A stretch of DNA of 64,000 nucleotides from DATKAS01 sp963733765 (lineage in GTDB: Bacteria; Actinomycetota; Acidimicrobiia; Acidimicrobiales; DATKAS01): contig CAVTEI010000003.1 of assembly GCA_963733765.1 (NCBI GenBank), positions 1,736,001 to 1,800,000 on the forward strand. The letters run 5' to 3'. A program made the translations under genes and the position numbers. Below are positions 35,580-44,202 of the stretch, one piece after another. The notes under the pieces are model-generated. The model worked only from the letters and a program-made list of their open reading frames with translations, was not told the DNA's origin and did not search any database. Within the stretch, counting starts at the first letter, position 1. Each line of letters begins with the position of its first letter.

Positions 35580-36728
35580 ATGGCCGGACCGTTGACGGGG
35601 TACCGCATCATCGAGATCGCGGGCATCGGCCCGGGCCCGTTCTGCGCGATGTTGCTCTCCGACATGGGCGCGGACGTCGTGCGCGTCGATCGCGCGGAGC
35701 GAGCGAGCGGTCAGGGGACGACGCCCTTCGCGGATGTGATGGGCCGCGGCCGCCGTTCGATCGCGGTCGATCTCAAGAACCCCGATGGGGTCGAGACGGT
35801 GTTGAAGCTCGTCGAGTCCGCGGATGCGCTCATCGAGGGCTTCCGGCCCGGTGTGATGGAGCGGCTCGGCATCGGGCCCGCGCAATGCGACGCCCGCAAC
35901 CCGAAGCTCGTGTTCGGCCGGATGACGGGCTGGGGCCAGGATGGCCCGTACGCCGCGTGGTCGGGCCACGACATCAACTACATCGCTCTCGCCGGCTGCC
36001 TTGCGCACATCGGCAACGCTGATGGTCCGCCCGTGCCGCCGCTCAACCTGGTCGGCGACTTCGGCGGCGGCGGCATGTTCCTCGCGTTCGGTGTCGTGTG
36101 CGCTGTGCTCGAGGCGCAGAAGTCCGGGAAGGGCCAGGTCGTCGACGCGGCGATGGTCGACGGTGCCGCCATCCTCATGTCGATGTTCCACGGGTTCCTG
36201 GCGACGGGCATGTGGAACGACGAGCGGGGCACGAACCTGCTCGACACCGGCGCGCACTTCTACGACACGTACGAGTGCTCCGACGGCCAGTACGTGTCGA
36301 TCGGCTCGATCGAGCCACAGTTCTACGCCGAGCTGCTGCGCATCACGGGCTTGTCCGACGATCCGGGGTTCGCCAAGCAGATGGACCGCAGCGCGTGGCC
36401 CGAGCTGAAGTCGCGCCTGCGCGAGGTCTTCCTCACCAAGACGCGCGACGAGTGGTGCGCGCTCATGGAGCACACGGATGTGTGCTTCGCGCCGGTGTTG
36501 ACCATCGGCGAGGCCGCTGCGCATCCCCACAATGTGGCTCGCTCCACGTTCGTCGAGGTCGGCGGCATCTCCCAGCCGGCGCCGGCCCCGAGGTTCTCGC
36601 GCTCCGAGGCCGAGCTGGCCCGCCCGCCGTCGTACATCGGTGAGCACTCAGACGAGGTGCTGGGCGACTGGCTGTCGATGAATGCTGACGACATCGCGAA
36701 GCTGCACGACTCGGGCGCGGTGCGCTAG
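35580..36728 (+). CDS. mcr: Alpha-methylacyl-CoA racemase
   Basis: The 382-residue family III CoA enzyme has the AMACR pattern: ERLGIGPAQCDARNPKLVFG, GRMTGWGQDGPYAAWSGHDINY with the catalytic His, and NLVGDFGGGGMFLAFG with the catalytic Asp. It racemises 2-methylacyl-CoA esters for beta-oxidation of branched fatty acids or sterol side chains. ATG 35580 follows a good GGGAGGAG ribosome-binding site. The next gene starts ten bases downstream. Confidence 0.92.
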   Translation: MAGPLTGYRIIEIAGIGPGPFCAMLLSDMGADVVRVDRAERASGQGTTPFADVMGRGRRSIAVDLKNPDGVETVLKLVESADALIEGFRPGVMERLGIGPAQCDARNPKLVFGRMTGWGQDGPYAAWSGHDINYIALAGCLAHIGNADGPPVPPLNLVGDFGGGGMFLAFGVVCAVLEAQKSGKGQVVDAAMVDGAAILMSMFHGFLATGMWNDERGTNLLDTGAHFYDTYECSDGQYVSIGSIEPQFYAELLRITGLSDDPGFAKQMDRSAWPELKSRLREVFLTKTRDEWCALMEHTDVCFAPVLTIGEAAAHPHNVARSTFVEVGGISQPAPAPRFSRSEAELARPPSYIGEHSDEVLGDWLSMNADDIAKLHDSGAVR

Positions 36729-36737
36729 CGCTGCCTG

Positions 36738-37520
36738 ATGGCCACCCTCGTCTGCTTCCACGCGCACCCCGACGACGAGTCGATCACGACCGGCGGCACG
36801 ATCGCGCGCGTGTCGGCAAGCGGCCACCGCGTCGTGCTCGTCATCGCCACTGGGGGCGAGCTCGGCGAGGTGCCGGAGGACCTGAAGCCCGGTGAGTCAC
36901 TCGCCGATCGCCGCGTCAGTGAGACCATGCGGTCGGCCGAGGTGTTGGGGATCGATCGCGTAGCGTTCCTCGGCTATCGCGACTCGGGCATGGACGGCTG
37001 GGACCAGAACCAGGATCCGGCGAGCTTCTGGCAGGCCGATGTCGACGAGGCCGCCGAGCGCCTCGCGGCGATCCTGCGAGACGAGTCAGCCGACGTGGTG
37101 ACGGTGTACGACCCGCACGGCAACTACGGCCATCCCGATCACATCCAGGTTCATCGGGTCGGGCACCGCGCGGCGGAGCTCGCGGCGACGCCCTTCGTCT
37201 ACGAGGCGACGATGAATCGCGACGCGCTCCGCCGCATGGTCGAGCAAGCCCGCGAGATGGGTCTCGAGCTCGACGCGCCGGAGCTGCCCGAGGACCAGCC
37301 GTTCGGCATGCCTGAGGAGGCGATCACCACCGCCGTCGACGTCTCGGGCTTCATCGAGCGCAAGCGCGCCTCGATCACTGCCCACGCCAGTCAGGTGACC
37401 GACTCGGGGTTCTTCCTTCGGATGCCGCCCGAGGTGTTCGAGCGAGCGTTCTCTACGGAGTGGTTCATCCGGACGGGTGCGCCACCCGGCATCCACGAAG
37501 ACATGCTCGCCGGGCTGTGA
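36738..37520 (+). CDS. PIG-L/MshB-Mca-like zinc deacetylase
   Basis: The 260-residue LmbE-like protein carries the zinc motif FHAHPDDESITTGGTIA and the second-ligand motif NYGHPDHIQVHRVG. Family members deacetylate N-acetylglucosaminyl compounds; actinobacterial relatives act in mycothiol synthesis (MshB) or mycothiol-conjugate cleavage (Mca). Which of the two, or neither, cannot be decided here. It shares a GTGA overlap with the histidine phosphatase gene downstream, starting a three-gene coupled unit. Confidence 0.88.
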   Translation: MATLVCFHAHPDDESITTGGTIARVSASGHRVVLVIATGGELGEVPEDLKPGESLADRRVSETMRSAEVLGIDRVAFLGYRDSGMDGWDQNQDPASFWQADVDEAAERLAAILRDESADVVTVYDPHGNYGHPDHIQVHRVGHRAAELAATPFVYEATMNRDALRRMVEQAREMGLELDAPELPEDQPFGMPEEAITTAVDVSGFIERKRASITAHASQVTDSGFFLRMPPEVFERAFSTEWFIRTGAPPGIHEDMLAGL

Positions 37521-38072
37521 CGCGTCTGATCCTGGTGCGGCACGGCCGCGCCGCGGGCGGTTGGGACGATGACCTCGATCCCGGGCTCGACGATCTCGGA
37601 CGCGCGCGAAGCAGAGGCGATGGCCGACCTCGTAGCTCCGCTCGGTCCGCTCCCGATCCTGGTCAGCCCGTTGCGGCGCACACGCGAGACCGCAGCGCCA
37701 CTCGAAGAGCGCTGGGGCACGCCGGCGATCGTGGACGATGCGGTCGGCGAGGTGCCGTCTCCTCCCGATGTCCCGATGCGCGAGCGCACGACGTGGCTTC
37801 GCGAGGCGATGGGCGGCACCTGGGCCGAAATCGGCGAGGAGTACGTGCGCTGGCGTGACGGAGTCGTCGCCCGCCTGCTCGCAGTGGAAGTCGACACCGT
37901 CGTCGTCAGCCACTTCATCGCGATCAACGCCGCGATCGGCGCGGCGGTCGGCTCCGACCAGATCGTCGTGGCCGCGCTCGACAACTGCTCGCGCACGGTC
38001 ATCGACGTCGTCGACGGTCGTTTGATCCTCATCGAGCAGGGTTCCGAGGCGCCTGACACGCTGGTGCGGTGA
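37517..38072 (+). CDS. Histidine phosphatase (one frame break)
   Basis: About 185 residues. GTG 37517 gives VTRLILVRHGRAAGG with the catalytic RHG; after the frame change near 37601-37608, in a CG run, the protein continues REAEAMADLVAPLGPLPILV, SPLRRTRETAAPLEERWG, and the second His in TVVVSHFIAINAAIGA. The fold is that of phosphoglycerate-mutase-like phosphatases. Start and stop both use 4-base GTGA overlaps with its neighbours, implying one mRNA. Confidence 0.85.
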
Positions 38073-39334
38073 GCGACCTCCTTCCCGAGACCTGGACGCA
38101 CACCGGTTTCGCGCAACGATTGCACTTCGGCGCCGGAGCCCTCGGCCAGCTCCCGGACATCGCGAAGTCGCTCGGCATTCGGCGTGCGCTGCTCGTGACG
38201 ACTGCTCGCGGTGGGCAGTCCGACGACGGGCTGCGGATCGCGAAATTGCTGGGTCGCACGGTCGCCTCGACGTTCGCTGATGCCCGCTCGCACGTGCCTA
38301 CGACAACGGTCGAAGCCGCGGTGCAGCAGGCGCGTCGCGATGCCGTCGACGGCGTTGTGTCGTTCGGCGGCGGCTCGTGTGCCGACCTCGGCAAGGCCAT
38401 CAGCTTCTTCGTAGAGCAGGAAGCCGGAACACCGGGGGCGTCCTACGCCGATCGTCCCGCGCTCCGTCACATCGCCATCCCGACGACCTACTCGGGCGCG
38501 GAGCTCACGCCGTTCTTCGGGGTGACCGACGAGCGGACGCGGACGAAGGGCGGAGGGGGAGGGCCGACCAGCGCGCCCATAGCCGTCGTGTACGACCCGC
38601 TGCTCACGCTCAGCACTCCCGTACGCGTCAGTGCCGAGACGGGGATGAACGCGCTCGCGCACTGTGTCGAGGCGGCGTACTCGCCGCGACGCACGCCGGA
38701 GGCCGAGGCGATCGCGCTCGCTGGCGCGCGCCGCCTGGCGAGCGCACTGCCCGCGGTCGTCGACGACCCCGATGACGTCGAGGCCCGCACCGATGCGCTG
38801 GCCGGTGCCGCGCTCGCGGGCCGGTCCATGCAGAACTCGTCGATGGGTGTCCATCACGGGCTCGCTCAGCTCGTGGGCGGTCGCACCGGCATACCCCACG
38901 GCTTGGCCAACGCGGTGATCCTCCCGCACGCGATGCGATTCAACGCCGACGTGGCTCCCGACGAGATGATGCTGATCGGAGAGGCGCTGGGTGATCCCGA
39001 TGACGCGTCGAGCGCGGTGGCGCGCCTCGTCGAGCGCCTCGGGTTGCCGAGCCGTCTGCGCGACTGCGGCGTCGACGAGGAGGACCTCGACGCGGTCGCG
39101 CGGATGTCGCAGGCGAGCCATGCCGTGCAGTCGAACTTGCGGCCGGTCGGGGAGAGCGATGCCCGGCGAGCGATCCTGCGCCGTCGACGCCTATCGTCGC
39201 CGACCGCCGCTGCGCTTCGGTCGGCTCCGGCTCGCTGCGCTCGACAATCGGTGCTCGCGTACCCGCGGCGCACTGCGCCGCTGGCCCGGCGACGGTACCC
39301 TGTATCGATGGTCGTGGTGGAGGAACGAGGCTGA
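38069..39334 (+). CDS. Iron-containing alcohol dehydrogenase / maleylacetate-reductase-like
   Basis: Family III dehydrogenase from GTG 38069: the NAD site VVSFGGGSCADLGKAISF, AIPTTYSGAELTPFFG, the metal-binding NALAHCVEAAYSP, SSMGVHHGLAQLVGGRTGIP split at its two His ligands, and GLANAVILPHAM. It resembles maleylacetate reductases. The conserved body ends near 39180 (SNLRPVGESDARRAILR); the last 50 or so residues are read from a dispersed repeat element and look foreign to the family, so the true stop may be lost through an indel or repeat insertion. Confidence 0.83.
   Translation: MSDLLPETWTHTGFAQRLHFGAGALGQLPDIAKSLGIRRALLVTTARGGQSDDGLRIAKLLGRTVASTFADARSHVPTTTVEAAVQQARRDAVDGVVSFGGGSCADLGKAISFFVEQEAGTPGASYADRPALRHIAIPTTYSGAELTPFFGVTDERTRTKGGGGGPTSAPIAVVYDPLLTLSTPVRVSAETGMNALAHCVEAAYSPRRTPEAEAIALAGARRLASALPAVVDDPDDVEARTDALAGAALAGRSMQNSSMGVHHGLAQLVGGRTGIPHGLANAVILPHAMRFNADVAPDEMMLIGEALGDPDDASSAVARLVERLGLPSRLRDCGVDEEDLDAVARMSQASHAVQSNLRPVGESDARRAILRRRRLSSPTAAALRSAPARCARQSVLAYPRRTAPLARRRYPVSMVVVEERG
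39194..39281 (-). repeat. Dispersed repeat element, copy B
   Basis: The reverse complement of this stretch matches 53247-53337 over about 88 bases, including the exact string CACCGATTGTCGAGCG and the hairpin GCGGCGCA-x-TGCGCCGC (39265-39281 here). It overlaps the 3' end of the iron alcohol dehydrogenase gene. See copy A for the structure. Confidence 0.8.
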
Positions 39335-39375
39335 GGGGCTTCCCGCTCGCCGCGAGATGAAGCCGCTGGGTCGAG

Positions 39376-40473
39376 TTGCCGCGCCCGGTGCTCGCGGCGC
39401 TCTCAGGTGGAGCGGCGGCGATCCACTTCACCGTCGTTCCCGAGCACCTCACCGAGTCGAGACGGATCGGCACGTTCTTCTTGGTCATCGCGTGGGCGCA
39501 GGCCGCGTGGGCGATCGCAGTGATCCTGCGTCCCGTCACTCGACGACTCCTCATCACCGGCGCGGTGCTGAACGGCGCAGTCGCGTTGGTCTGGGCCGTG
39601 CACCACAGTGTCGGCATCCCGTTCGACCTCGCGGGCGATCATGGCCACGGCGTCGGCACCGTCGATCTGACGTGCGCGCTGCTCGAGGGGCTTCTCGTCG
39701 CCGCGGTGGTTGCCATCCTCGCGGTCGGCCCGGCGCGCCGGGTGCCGACGACGAGCCTTGCCGGCATCGCCGCGGTGCTCGCCGCGGGTGCGCTCTTCGC
39801 GTCAGGCACGGCGGTGCTGTCCGGCGCATCCCACGACGGCGAGGCGGCGGGGCACTCCCATGGCGCCGCTACGGCGGAGGAGACGGTCGCGCCGACGCCC
39901 GCTGAGCGCCGCGTCCTCGCCCAAGAGCTCGTCGAGGCGCGCGCGGTCGCGTTGCGCTATCCCACAGTCGCCGACGCGGAAGCCAGCGGCTATCGCCGCG
40001 CCGGTCCGTTCAGCCCGGGCGCCGGAGCGCACTACGTGCTGATGGACGGCACGGGTACGAACCTCGACGGCGAGATCGATCTCCAGCGGCCGTTGTCGTA
40101 TCTCTACGACGGCACGAGCGCGACGAGTGAGGTCGTGGGCGTCATGTATTACACGCTCGCTCCCGACGCGCCCGAGGGCTTCGCCGGGTCGACCGACATC
40201 TGGCACAAGCACTCGGGAGCGTGTCTCGTGACCAACGCGGACGGGTCCGTGGAGTCACCGCTCCCCGTCGATCAGGACACGACGCCGGCGATGTGCGACG
40301 AGGCGGGCGGCGAGTTCCTCGACACGACCGGATGGATGCTGCACGTCTGGGCGGTGCCCGGCTACGACGCACCCGATGGCGTCTTCGCCCACGACAACAC
40401 CCTGGTGCGGTGTGCCGATGGTCGCATCACGCTCGAGCCGGCGGTGCTCAACCTGGGTTGCCCCGGCACCTGA
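39376..40473 (+). CDS. Membrane protein with exported C-terminal domain, unknown function
   Basis: 365 residues from TTG 39376. The first half has about five spans (AALSGGAAAIHFTVVP, FFLVIAWAQAAWAIAVI, LITGAVLNGAVALVWAV, LLEGLLVAAVVAILAVG, LAGIAAVLAAGALFASG). A His-rich linker (GEAAGHSHGAATAEE) leads to a 190-residue exported domain with GAHYVLMDGTGTNLDG, DIWHKHSGACLVT and two Cys pairs. The His and Cys residues might bind metal; that is inference. No family was recognised. The start is uncertain: later codons would remove the first span. Confidence 0.6.
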   Translation: MPRPVLAALSGGAAAIHFTVVPEHLTESRRIGTFFLVIAWAQAAWAIAVILRPVTRRLLITGAVLNGAVALVWAVHHSVGIPFDLAGDHGHGVGTVDLTCALLEGLLVAAVVAILAVGPARRVPTTSLAGIAAVLAAGALFASGTAVLSGASHDGEAAGHSHGAATAEETVAPTPAERRVLAQELVEARAVALRYPTVADAEASGYRRAGPFSPGAGAHYVLMDGTGTNLDGEIDLQRPLSYLYDGTSATSEVVGVMYYTLAPDAPEGFAGSTDIWHKHSGACLVTNADGSVESPLPVDQDTTPAMCDEAGGEFLDTTGWMLHVWAVPGYDAPDGVFAHDNTLVRCADGRITLEPAVLNLGCPGT

Positions 40474-40475
40474 CG

Positions 40476-40506
40476 TTGACCCGCTGACGCGAGCGGAGGG
40501 TACGCT
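40476..40506 (+). promoter_or_regulatory. Promoter TTGACC-19-TACGCT for ferritin-like gene
   Basis: A -35-like TTGACC (40476-40481) and -10 TACGCT (40501-40506) are 19 bases apart and lie 50 bases before ATG 40556, which has its own GAAGGTAGGGG ribosome-binding site; this gene therefore looks leadered, unlike many others here. Confidence 0.45.
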
Positions 40507-40555
40507 GGCCCGATCCCGTGACGACGCCATGTTTCGACGAGAAGGTAGGGGTTCG

Positions 40556-41392
40556 ATGAGGAAGCTGATGCCGGCAGGTGAGCTGGCTCGTGACGATCGG
40601 TTCGTGCGCATCACGATGGAGGATGTGATCTTCGACCCTCGAAACGCGTTCGTGGCGACCCGTCGCCGTGAGAACGGCTTCGATCCCCGGGTCGCCGAGG
40701 CCCCCGACAGCGCCCGCGGCCTGATGCACGGCATCTTCGTCGGTGAGATCCAGGCCCTCGAGGGCGCCGGCCGCACCTGTTGGGACTTCGAGACGGGCAG
40801 CGACACGGGTGATATCCCCTTCGAGCTCAAGCTCGACATGGCCCGCCAGTGCTGGGACGAGGCTCGCCACGTCGAGATCTCCGTGAAGCTCTCCGATCAC
40901 ATGGGCACCGAGCTGGGGGAGTTCTCCGAGCAGACGCTGCTGTTCGAGGCGGCGTGCAATGAGGATCCTGTGCTGCGCCTGGCCGGCGTGAACCGGGCGC
41001 TCGAGGGCCTTGCCATCGACGTCTTCACCGCGATGCGTGACTTCGGCGGTGCGTTCGCCGACCCGGTCCTCTACTTCTGCGAGGACTGGATGCTGGCCGA
41101 CGAGGTCACCCACGTGAAGATGGGCTCCGACTGGCTGCGCCGCATCACCGCGAAGGATCCCGAACGGCAGCAGCGGGCGCTCGACTTCCAGCGCACGGTC
41201 GACAAGGTCTTCTCGTTCGGCGGCTTCCGCGGCGAGGAAGAGGAGAGCCCGGTCCACCTGGCCCGCAAGTTCCGCGGGCTCGCCGGCTTCACCGAAGAAG
41301 AGATCACCGACCTCGTCGACGTCGCCGCCGAGGCATACACCGAGGCGCTCGCGGAGGCTGAAGCCGCTGCCGCCTCGCTCGCTAGCGCCTGA
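40556..41392 (+). CDS. Diiron ferritin-like protein (DUF455-like)
   Basis: The 278-residue, all-helical protein has the four metal-ligand helices of ferritin-like oxidases: IFVGEIQALEGAGRTCWDF, ARQCWDEARHVEISVKL (ExxH), RALEGLAIDVFTAM, and MLADEVTHVKMGSDWL (second ExxH). This is a complete carboxylate-bridged diiron site. Relatives include DUF455 proteins and AurF-like oxygenases; the substrate is unknown. The ribosome-binding site supports ATG 40556 over ATG 40529. A small membrane protein gene follows six bases after its stop. Confidence 0.8.
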   Translation: MRKLMPAGELARDDRFVRITMEDVIFDPRNAFVATRRRENGFDPRVAEAPDSARGLMHGIFVGEIQALEGAGRTCWDFETGSDTGDIPFELKLDMARQCWDEARHVEISVKLSDHMGTELGEFSEQTLLFEAACNEDPVLRLAGVNRALEGLAIDVFTAMRDFGGAFADPVLYFCEDWMLADEVTHVKMGSDWLRRITAKDPERQQRALDFQRTVDKVFSFGGFRGEEEESPVHLARKFRGLAGFTEEEITDLVDVAAEAYTEALAEAEAAAASLASA

Positions 41393-41398
41393 CCCGCC

Positions 41399-41773
41399 CT
41401 GTACGCGCTCGTCCTGCTCGACCTCCACATCGGTTGGGCGTGGATGGTCATCATCGGCAACGGGCTCGCGGGAGCGTGGGCGCTCGCCGCGAACTGGCTG
41501 CTCTGGCTGCGTACCCGCGCGCTGTGGTGGTTCACCGCGTTCGTCGAGCTCGCGATCTTCGTGCAGGTTGCGCTCGGCGTCGCGCTCGTGTCCGGTGAGG
41601 GCATGGTCGCGCCGCAGTTCCACATGTTCTACGGCTTCGTCGCGATCATCGCCGTCGGCATCTTGTACTCGTACCGCGCGCAGCTGCGCAGCCGGCTCTA
41701 CCTGTTGTACGGGTTCGGCGGCCTGTTCCTGATGGGTCTCGGCATCCGGGCCCTGCTCGTCGGCCAGACCTGA
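41399..41773 (+). CDS. Small membrane protein downstream of diiron protein
   Basis: About 124 residues with four hydrophobic helices (GWAWMVIIGNGLAGAWALAA, WWFTAFVELAIFVQVALGVA, FHMFYGFVAIIAVGILYSY, LYLLYGFGGLFLMGLGIRAL). ATG 41444 would cut the first helix; in-frame CTG 41399 keeps the whole helix (LYALVLLDLHIGWAW) and follows the upstream stop by six bases, so CTG may be the real start. Its place suggests a membrane partner for the diiron protein; that is inference. Confidence 0.6.
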   Translation: MYALVLLDLHIGWAWMVIIGNGLAGAWALAANWLLWLRTRALWWFTAFVELAIFVQVALGVALVSGEGMVAPQFHMFYGFVAIIAVGILYSYRAQLRSRLYLLYGFGGLFLMGLGIRALLVGQT

Positions 41774-41793
41774 CGACCGGCCTTCGGCTCGGG

Positions 41794-42030
41794 CTAGAGG
41801 TTGACGACCGGACAGGTGAGGGTGCGGGTGATCCCGTCGATCATCTGGATGCGGCTCACGACGAGCCGGCCGAGATCGTCGACGGTGGCTGCTTCAGCCT
41901 TCGCGATCACGTCGTAGGGGCCGGTCACGTCGTCGGCCGCGACGACACCGTCGACCGCTGCGACCTCCTGCGCCACCTTCGCGGCCTTGCCGACCTCGGT
42001 CTGGATGAGGATGTACGCGCTCACGGCCAT
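41794..42030 (-). CDS. Stand-alone Lrp/AsnC ligand-binding (RAM) domain
   Basis: The 78-residue protein corresponds to only the C-terminal RAM domain of Lrp/AsnC regulators: SAYILIQTEVGKAAKVAQEV, ADDVTGPYDVIAKAEAATVD, and a final strand ITRTLTCPVVNL. There is no DNA-binding domain. Such stand-alone domains oligomerise and bind amino acids, possibly modulating full-length Lrp proteins. The start is supported by a -10 box seven bases upstream. Confidence 0.87.
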   Translation of the reverse strand: MAVSAYILIQTEVGKAAKVAQEVAAVDGVVAADDVTGPYDVIAKAEAATVDDLGRLVVSRIQMIDGITRTLTCPVVNL

Positions 42031-42037
42031 GCCGCGC

Positions 42038-42043
42038 AGCGTA
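42038..42043 (-). promoter_or_regulatory. -10 box TACGCT before RAM-domain gene
   Basis: TACGCT on the minus strand lies seven bases before ATG 42030. Confidence 0.45.
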
Positions 42044-42091
42044 CCCCCCGGTCGGGGTCAGCTGGCTAGGCGCTTCTCGAGCTCGTCGAGC

Positions 42092-43849
42092 TCAGCCGCG
42101 CAGCTCGGCGGGGATGTGCTCGCCGAACTGCGCGTAGTGCTCTTCGATCAGCGGCACCTCGGCGCGCCAGCCCTTGAGGTCGACCGACAGCAGCAACTCC
42201 ATGTCGGCCTCGGTGACTTCGAGACCATTCGTGTCGATTGCGTCGAGCGTCGGCAGCAGGCCGATCGGCGTCTTCACGGCCTCTGCCTCGCCGGTGACCC
42301 GCTCGAAGACCCACTTGAGCACGCGGCTGTTCTCGCCGAAGCCGGGCCACAGCCACTTGCCATCGTCGTCCTTGCGGAACCAGTTGACCATGAAGAGGCT
42401 CGGCAGCTTGTCGGGGTCTGCGGCGCGCCCGATCGACAGCCAGTGGGCGAAGTAGTCGGCCATGTTGTAGCCACAGAACGGCAGCATGGCGAACGGGTCG
42501 CGGCGCAGGTTGCCGACCGCACCGGTAGCCGCGGCCGTGGTCTCCGATCCCATGATCGAGCCGAGGAACACGCCGTGCGACCAGGACGTGGCCTCGTTGA
42601 CCAGCGGCACGACCGACGCGCGGCGGCCGCCGAACAGGATCGCCGAGATCGGCACTCCCGCAGGGTCCTGCCACTCAGGCGCGATCGACGGGCACTGCGA
42701 CGCCGGCGCGGTGAAGCGTGCGTTCGGATGCGCCGCGGGCGTGGCGGACTCAGGCGTCCAGGGGTTGCCTTTCCAGTCGGTGAGTCGCGGCGGCTTGTCG
42801 GGCGTCATGCCCTCCCACCACACGTCGCCGTCGGGCGTGAGCGCCGTGTTGGTGAAGATGCAGTTCTCCTCGAGCGTCATCATCGCGTTGGGGTTGGTGT
42901 CCATTCCGGTGCCGGGCGCGACGCCGAAGAACCCGGCCTCGGGATTGATCGCGTACAGCCGACCGTCCTCGCCGAACTTCATCCAGCAGATGTCGTCGCC
43001 GACGGTCTCGACCTTCCAGCCGGGAATCGTGGGCACGAGCATCGCCAGGTTCGTCTTGCCGCACGCCGAAGGGAATGCGGCTGCGAGGTACTTGGTGACA
43101 CCCTTCGGCGACGTCAGCTTGAGGATCAGCATGTGCTCGGCCAGCCAGCCGTCGTCGCGTGCCATCACCGACGCGATGCGCAGCGCGAAGCACTTCTTAC
43201 CGAGAAGAGCGTTGCCGCCGTACCCCGAGCCGTATGACCAGATCTCGCGGCTCTCGGGGAAGTGGACGATGTACTTGTTGTCGGGGTTGCACGGCCACGG
43301 CACGTCGGCCTCGCCGTCGGCAAGGGGCGCGCCGACCGAGTGGAGGCACGGCACGAACTCACCGTCGGGGCCGAGGACGTCGAGTGCGGCCTGACCCATC
43401 CGGGTCATCGTGCGCATGCTCACCGCGACGTAGGCGGAGTCGGTGAGCTGCACGCCGATGTGCGCGATGTTCGAGCCGAGTGGCCCCATCGAGAAGGGGA
43501 CCACGTACATCGTGCGGCCGCGCATCGATCCGGTGAAAAGTTCGAGCAGCTCGGCTCGCATCTCGTCGGGGGCGCGCCAGTTGTTGTTCGGTCCGGCGTC
43601 CTCTTCGCGAGCCGAGCAGATGAACGTGCGGTCCTCGACGCGAGCCACGTCGCCGGGATCGGAGTGCGCCCAGAAGCTGTTGGGCCGGCGCTCGAGCGGG
43701 GTGAACGTGCCCGCCTCGACGAGCTCCCGGCAGAGGCGCGCGTGCTCCTCGACGGACCCGTCGCACCACTCGATTCGTGCGGGCTCGAGGATCGCGGCCC
43801 ACTGCTCGACCCAACCGCGCAGTGCCTCGTTCGTCGTGGTGGCGCTCAT
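42092..43849 (-). CDS. pckG: Phosphoenolpyruvate carboxykinase (GTP)
   Basis: The 585-residue protein matches GTP-type PEPCK length and motifs: RTMYVVPFSMGPLGSNIAHI, YGGNALLGKKCFALRIAS, the nucleotide loop FPSACGKTNLAML, GDDICWMKFGEDG, and ENSRVLKWVFERVTGEAEA near the C-terminus. It converts oxaloacetate and GTP to PEP in gluconeogenesis. GTP dependence follows from the ACGKTN loop and overall type. A GGAG site precedes ATG 43849. Confidence 0.95.
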   Translation of the reverse strand: MSATTTNEALRGWVEQWAAILEPARIEWCDGSVEEHARLCRELVEAGTFTPLERRPNSFWAHSDPGDVARVEDRTFICSAREEDAGPNNNWRAPDEMRAELLELFTGSMRGRTMYVVPFSMGPLGSNIAHIGVQLTDSAYVAVSMRTMTRMGQAALDVLGPDGEFVPCLHSVGAPLADGEADVPWPCNPDNKYIVHFPESREIWSYGSGYGGNALLGKKCFALRIASVMARDDGWLAEHMLILKLTSPKGVTKYLAAAFPSACGKTNLAMLVPTIPGWKVETVGDDICWMKFGEDGRLYAINPEAGFFGVAPGTGMDTNPNAMMTLEENCIFTNTALTPDGDVWWEGMTPDKPPRLTDWKGNPWTPESATPAAHPNARFTAPASQCPSIAPEWQDPAGVPISAILFGGRRASVVPLVNEATSWSHGVFLGSIMGSETTAAATGAVGNLRRDPFAMLPFCGYNMADYFAHWLSIGRAADPDKLPSLFMVNWFRKDDDGKWLWPGFGENSRVLKWVFERVTGEAEAVKTPIGLLPTLDAIDTNGLEVTEADMELLLSVDLKGWRAEVPLIEEHYAQFGEHIPAELRG

Positions 43850-43882
43850 GTGTGCTCCGGAAGGACTCGGGTGGGGGGTGCC

Positions 43883-44122
43883 CTACCCGCGGCTGGATGG
43901 GGGGAAACCGGGAGTGCCCATGTCGACTTCGGAGCCCAACCGCAAGCGGGTGGCGAAGCCCTGTTCGTCGAGCTCGAAGATCACCCGCTGGCCTTGGCGG
44001 AGCATGCGGAAGATCGAGCCGGCCAGCGCATCGGAGGCCAGGTCGACCTCGGACAGATCGGTGTCGCGCACGATCACGCCGTCACCGGTGCCGGGGTCAT
44101 AGGACTTGATCACGCCCTGCAT
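43883..44122 (-). CDS. Cold-shock-like small OB-fold protein
   Basis: The 79-residue product from ATG 44122: MQGVIKSYDPGTGDGVIVRD at the start resembles the first strands of cold-shock domains (GxVKxYDPxxGxGxI), followed by RQGQRVIFELDEQGFATRLR. The RNP1 and RNP2 aromatic residues are largely absent, so nucleic-acid binding is uncertain. A -10 box nine bases upstream fixes the start; the longer frame upstream runs toward the divergent recG promoter. Confidence 0.7.
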   Translation of the reverse strand: MQGVIKSYDPGTGDGVIVRDTDLSEVDLASDALAGSIFRMLRQGQRVIFELDEQGFATRLRLGSEVDMGTPGFPPSSRG

Positions 44123-44131
44123 GCCCACCGA

Positions 44132-44137
44132 AGGATA
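44132..44137 (-). promoter_or_regulatory. -10 box TATCCT before cold-shock-like gene
   Basis: TATCCT on the minus strand lies nine bases before ATG 44122. Confidence 0.4.
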
Positions 44138-44187
44138 CCTGCGGCCTTTCTCCCTGACCAACCAACGGAACGCAAGGGTTGCGCCGA

Positions 44188-44193
44188 TACGAT
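44188..44193 (+). promoter_or_regulatory. -10 box TACGAT before recG
   Basis: TACGAT ends nine bases before ATG 44203. Confidence 0.4.
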
Positions 44194-44202
44194 CGCCGCG
44201 GC

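Noticed and set aside
38991..39905. Plus-strand open frame of 304 codons bridging the dehydrogenase and membrane-protein genes
   Set aside because: It is very Arg-rich, out of frame with both recognised genes, and includes the dispersed repeat; no motif supports it.
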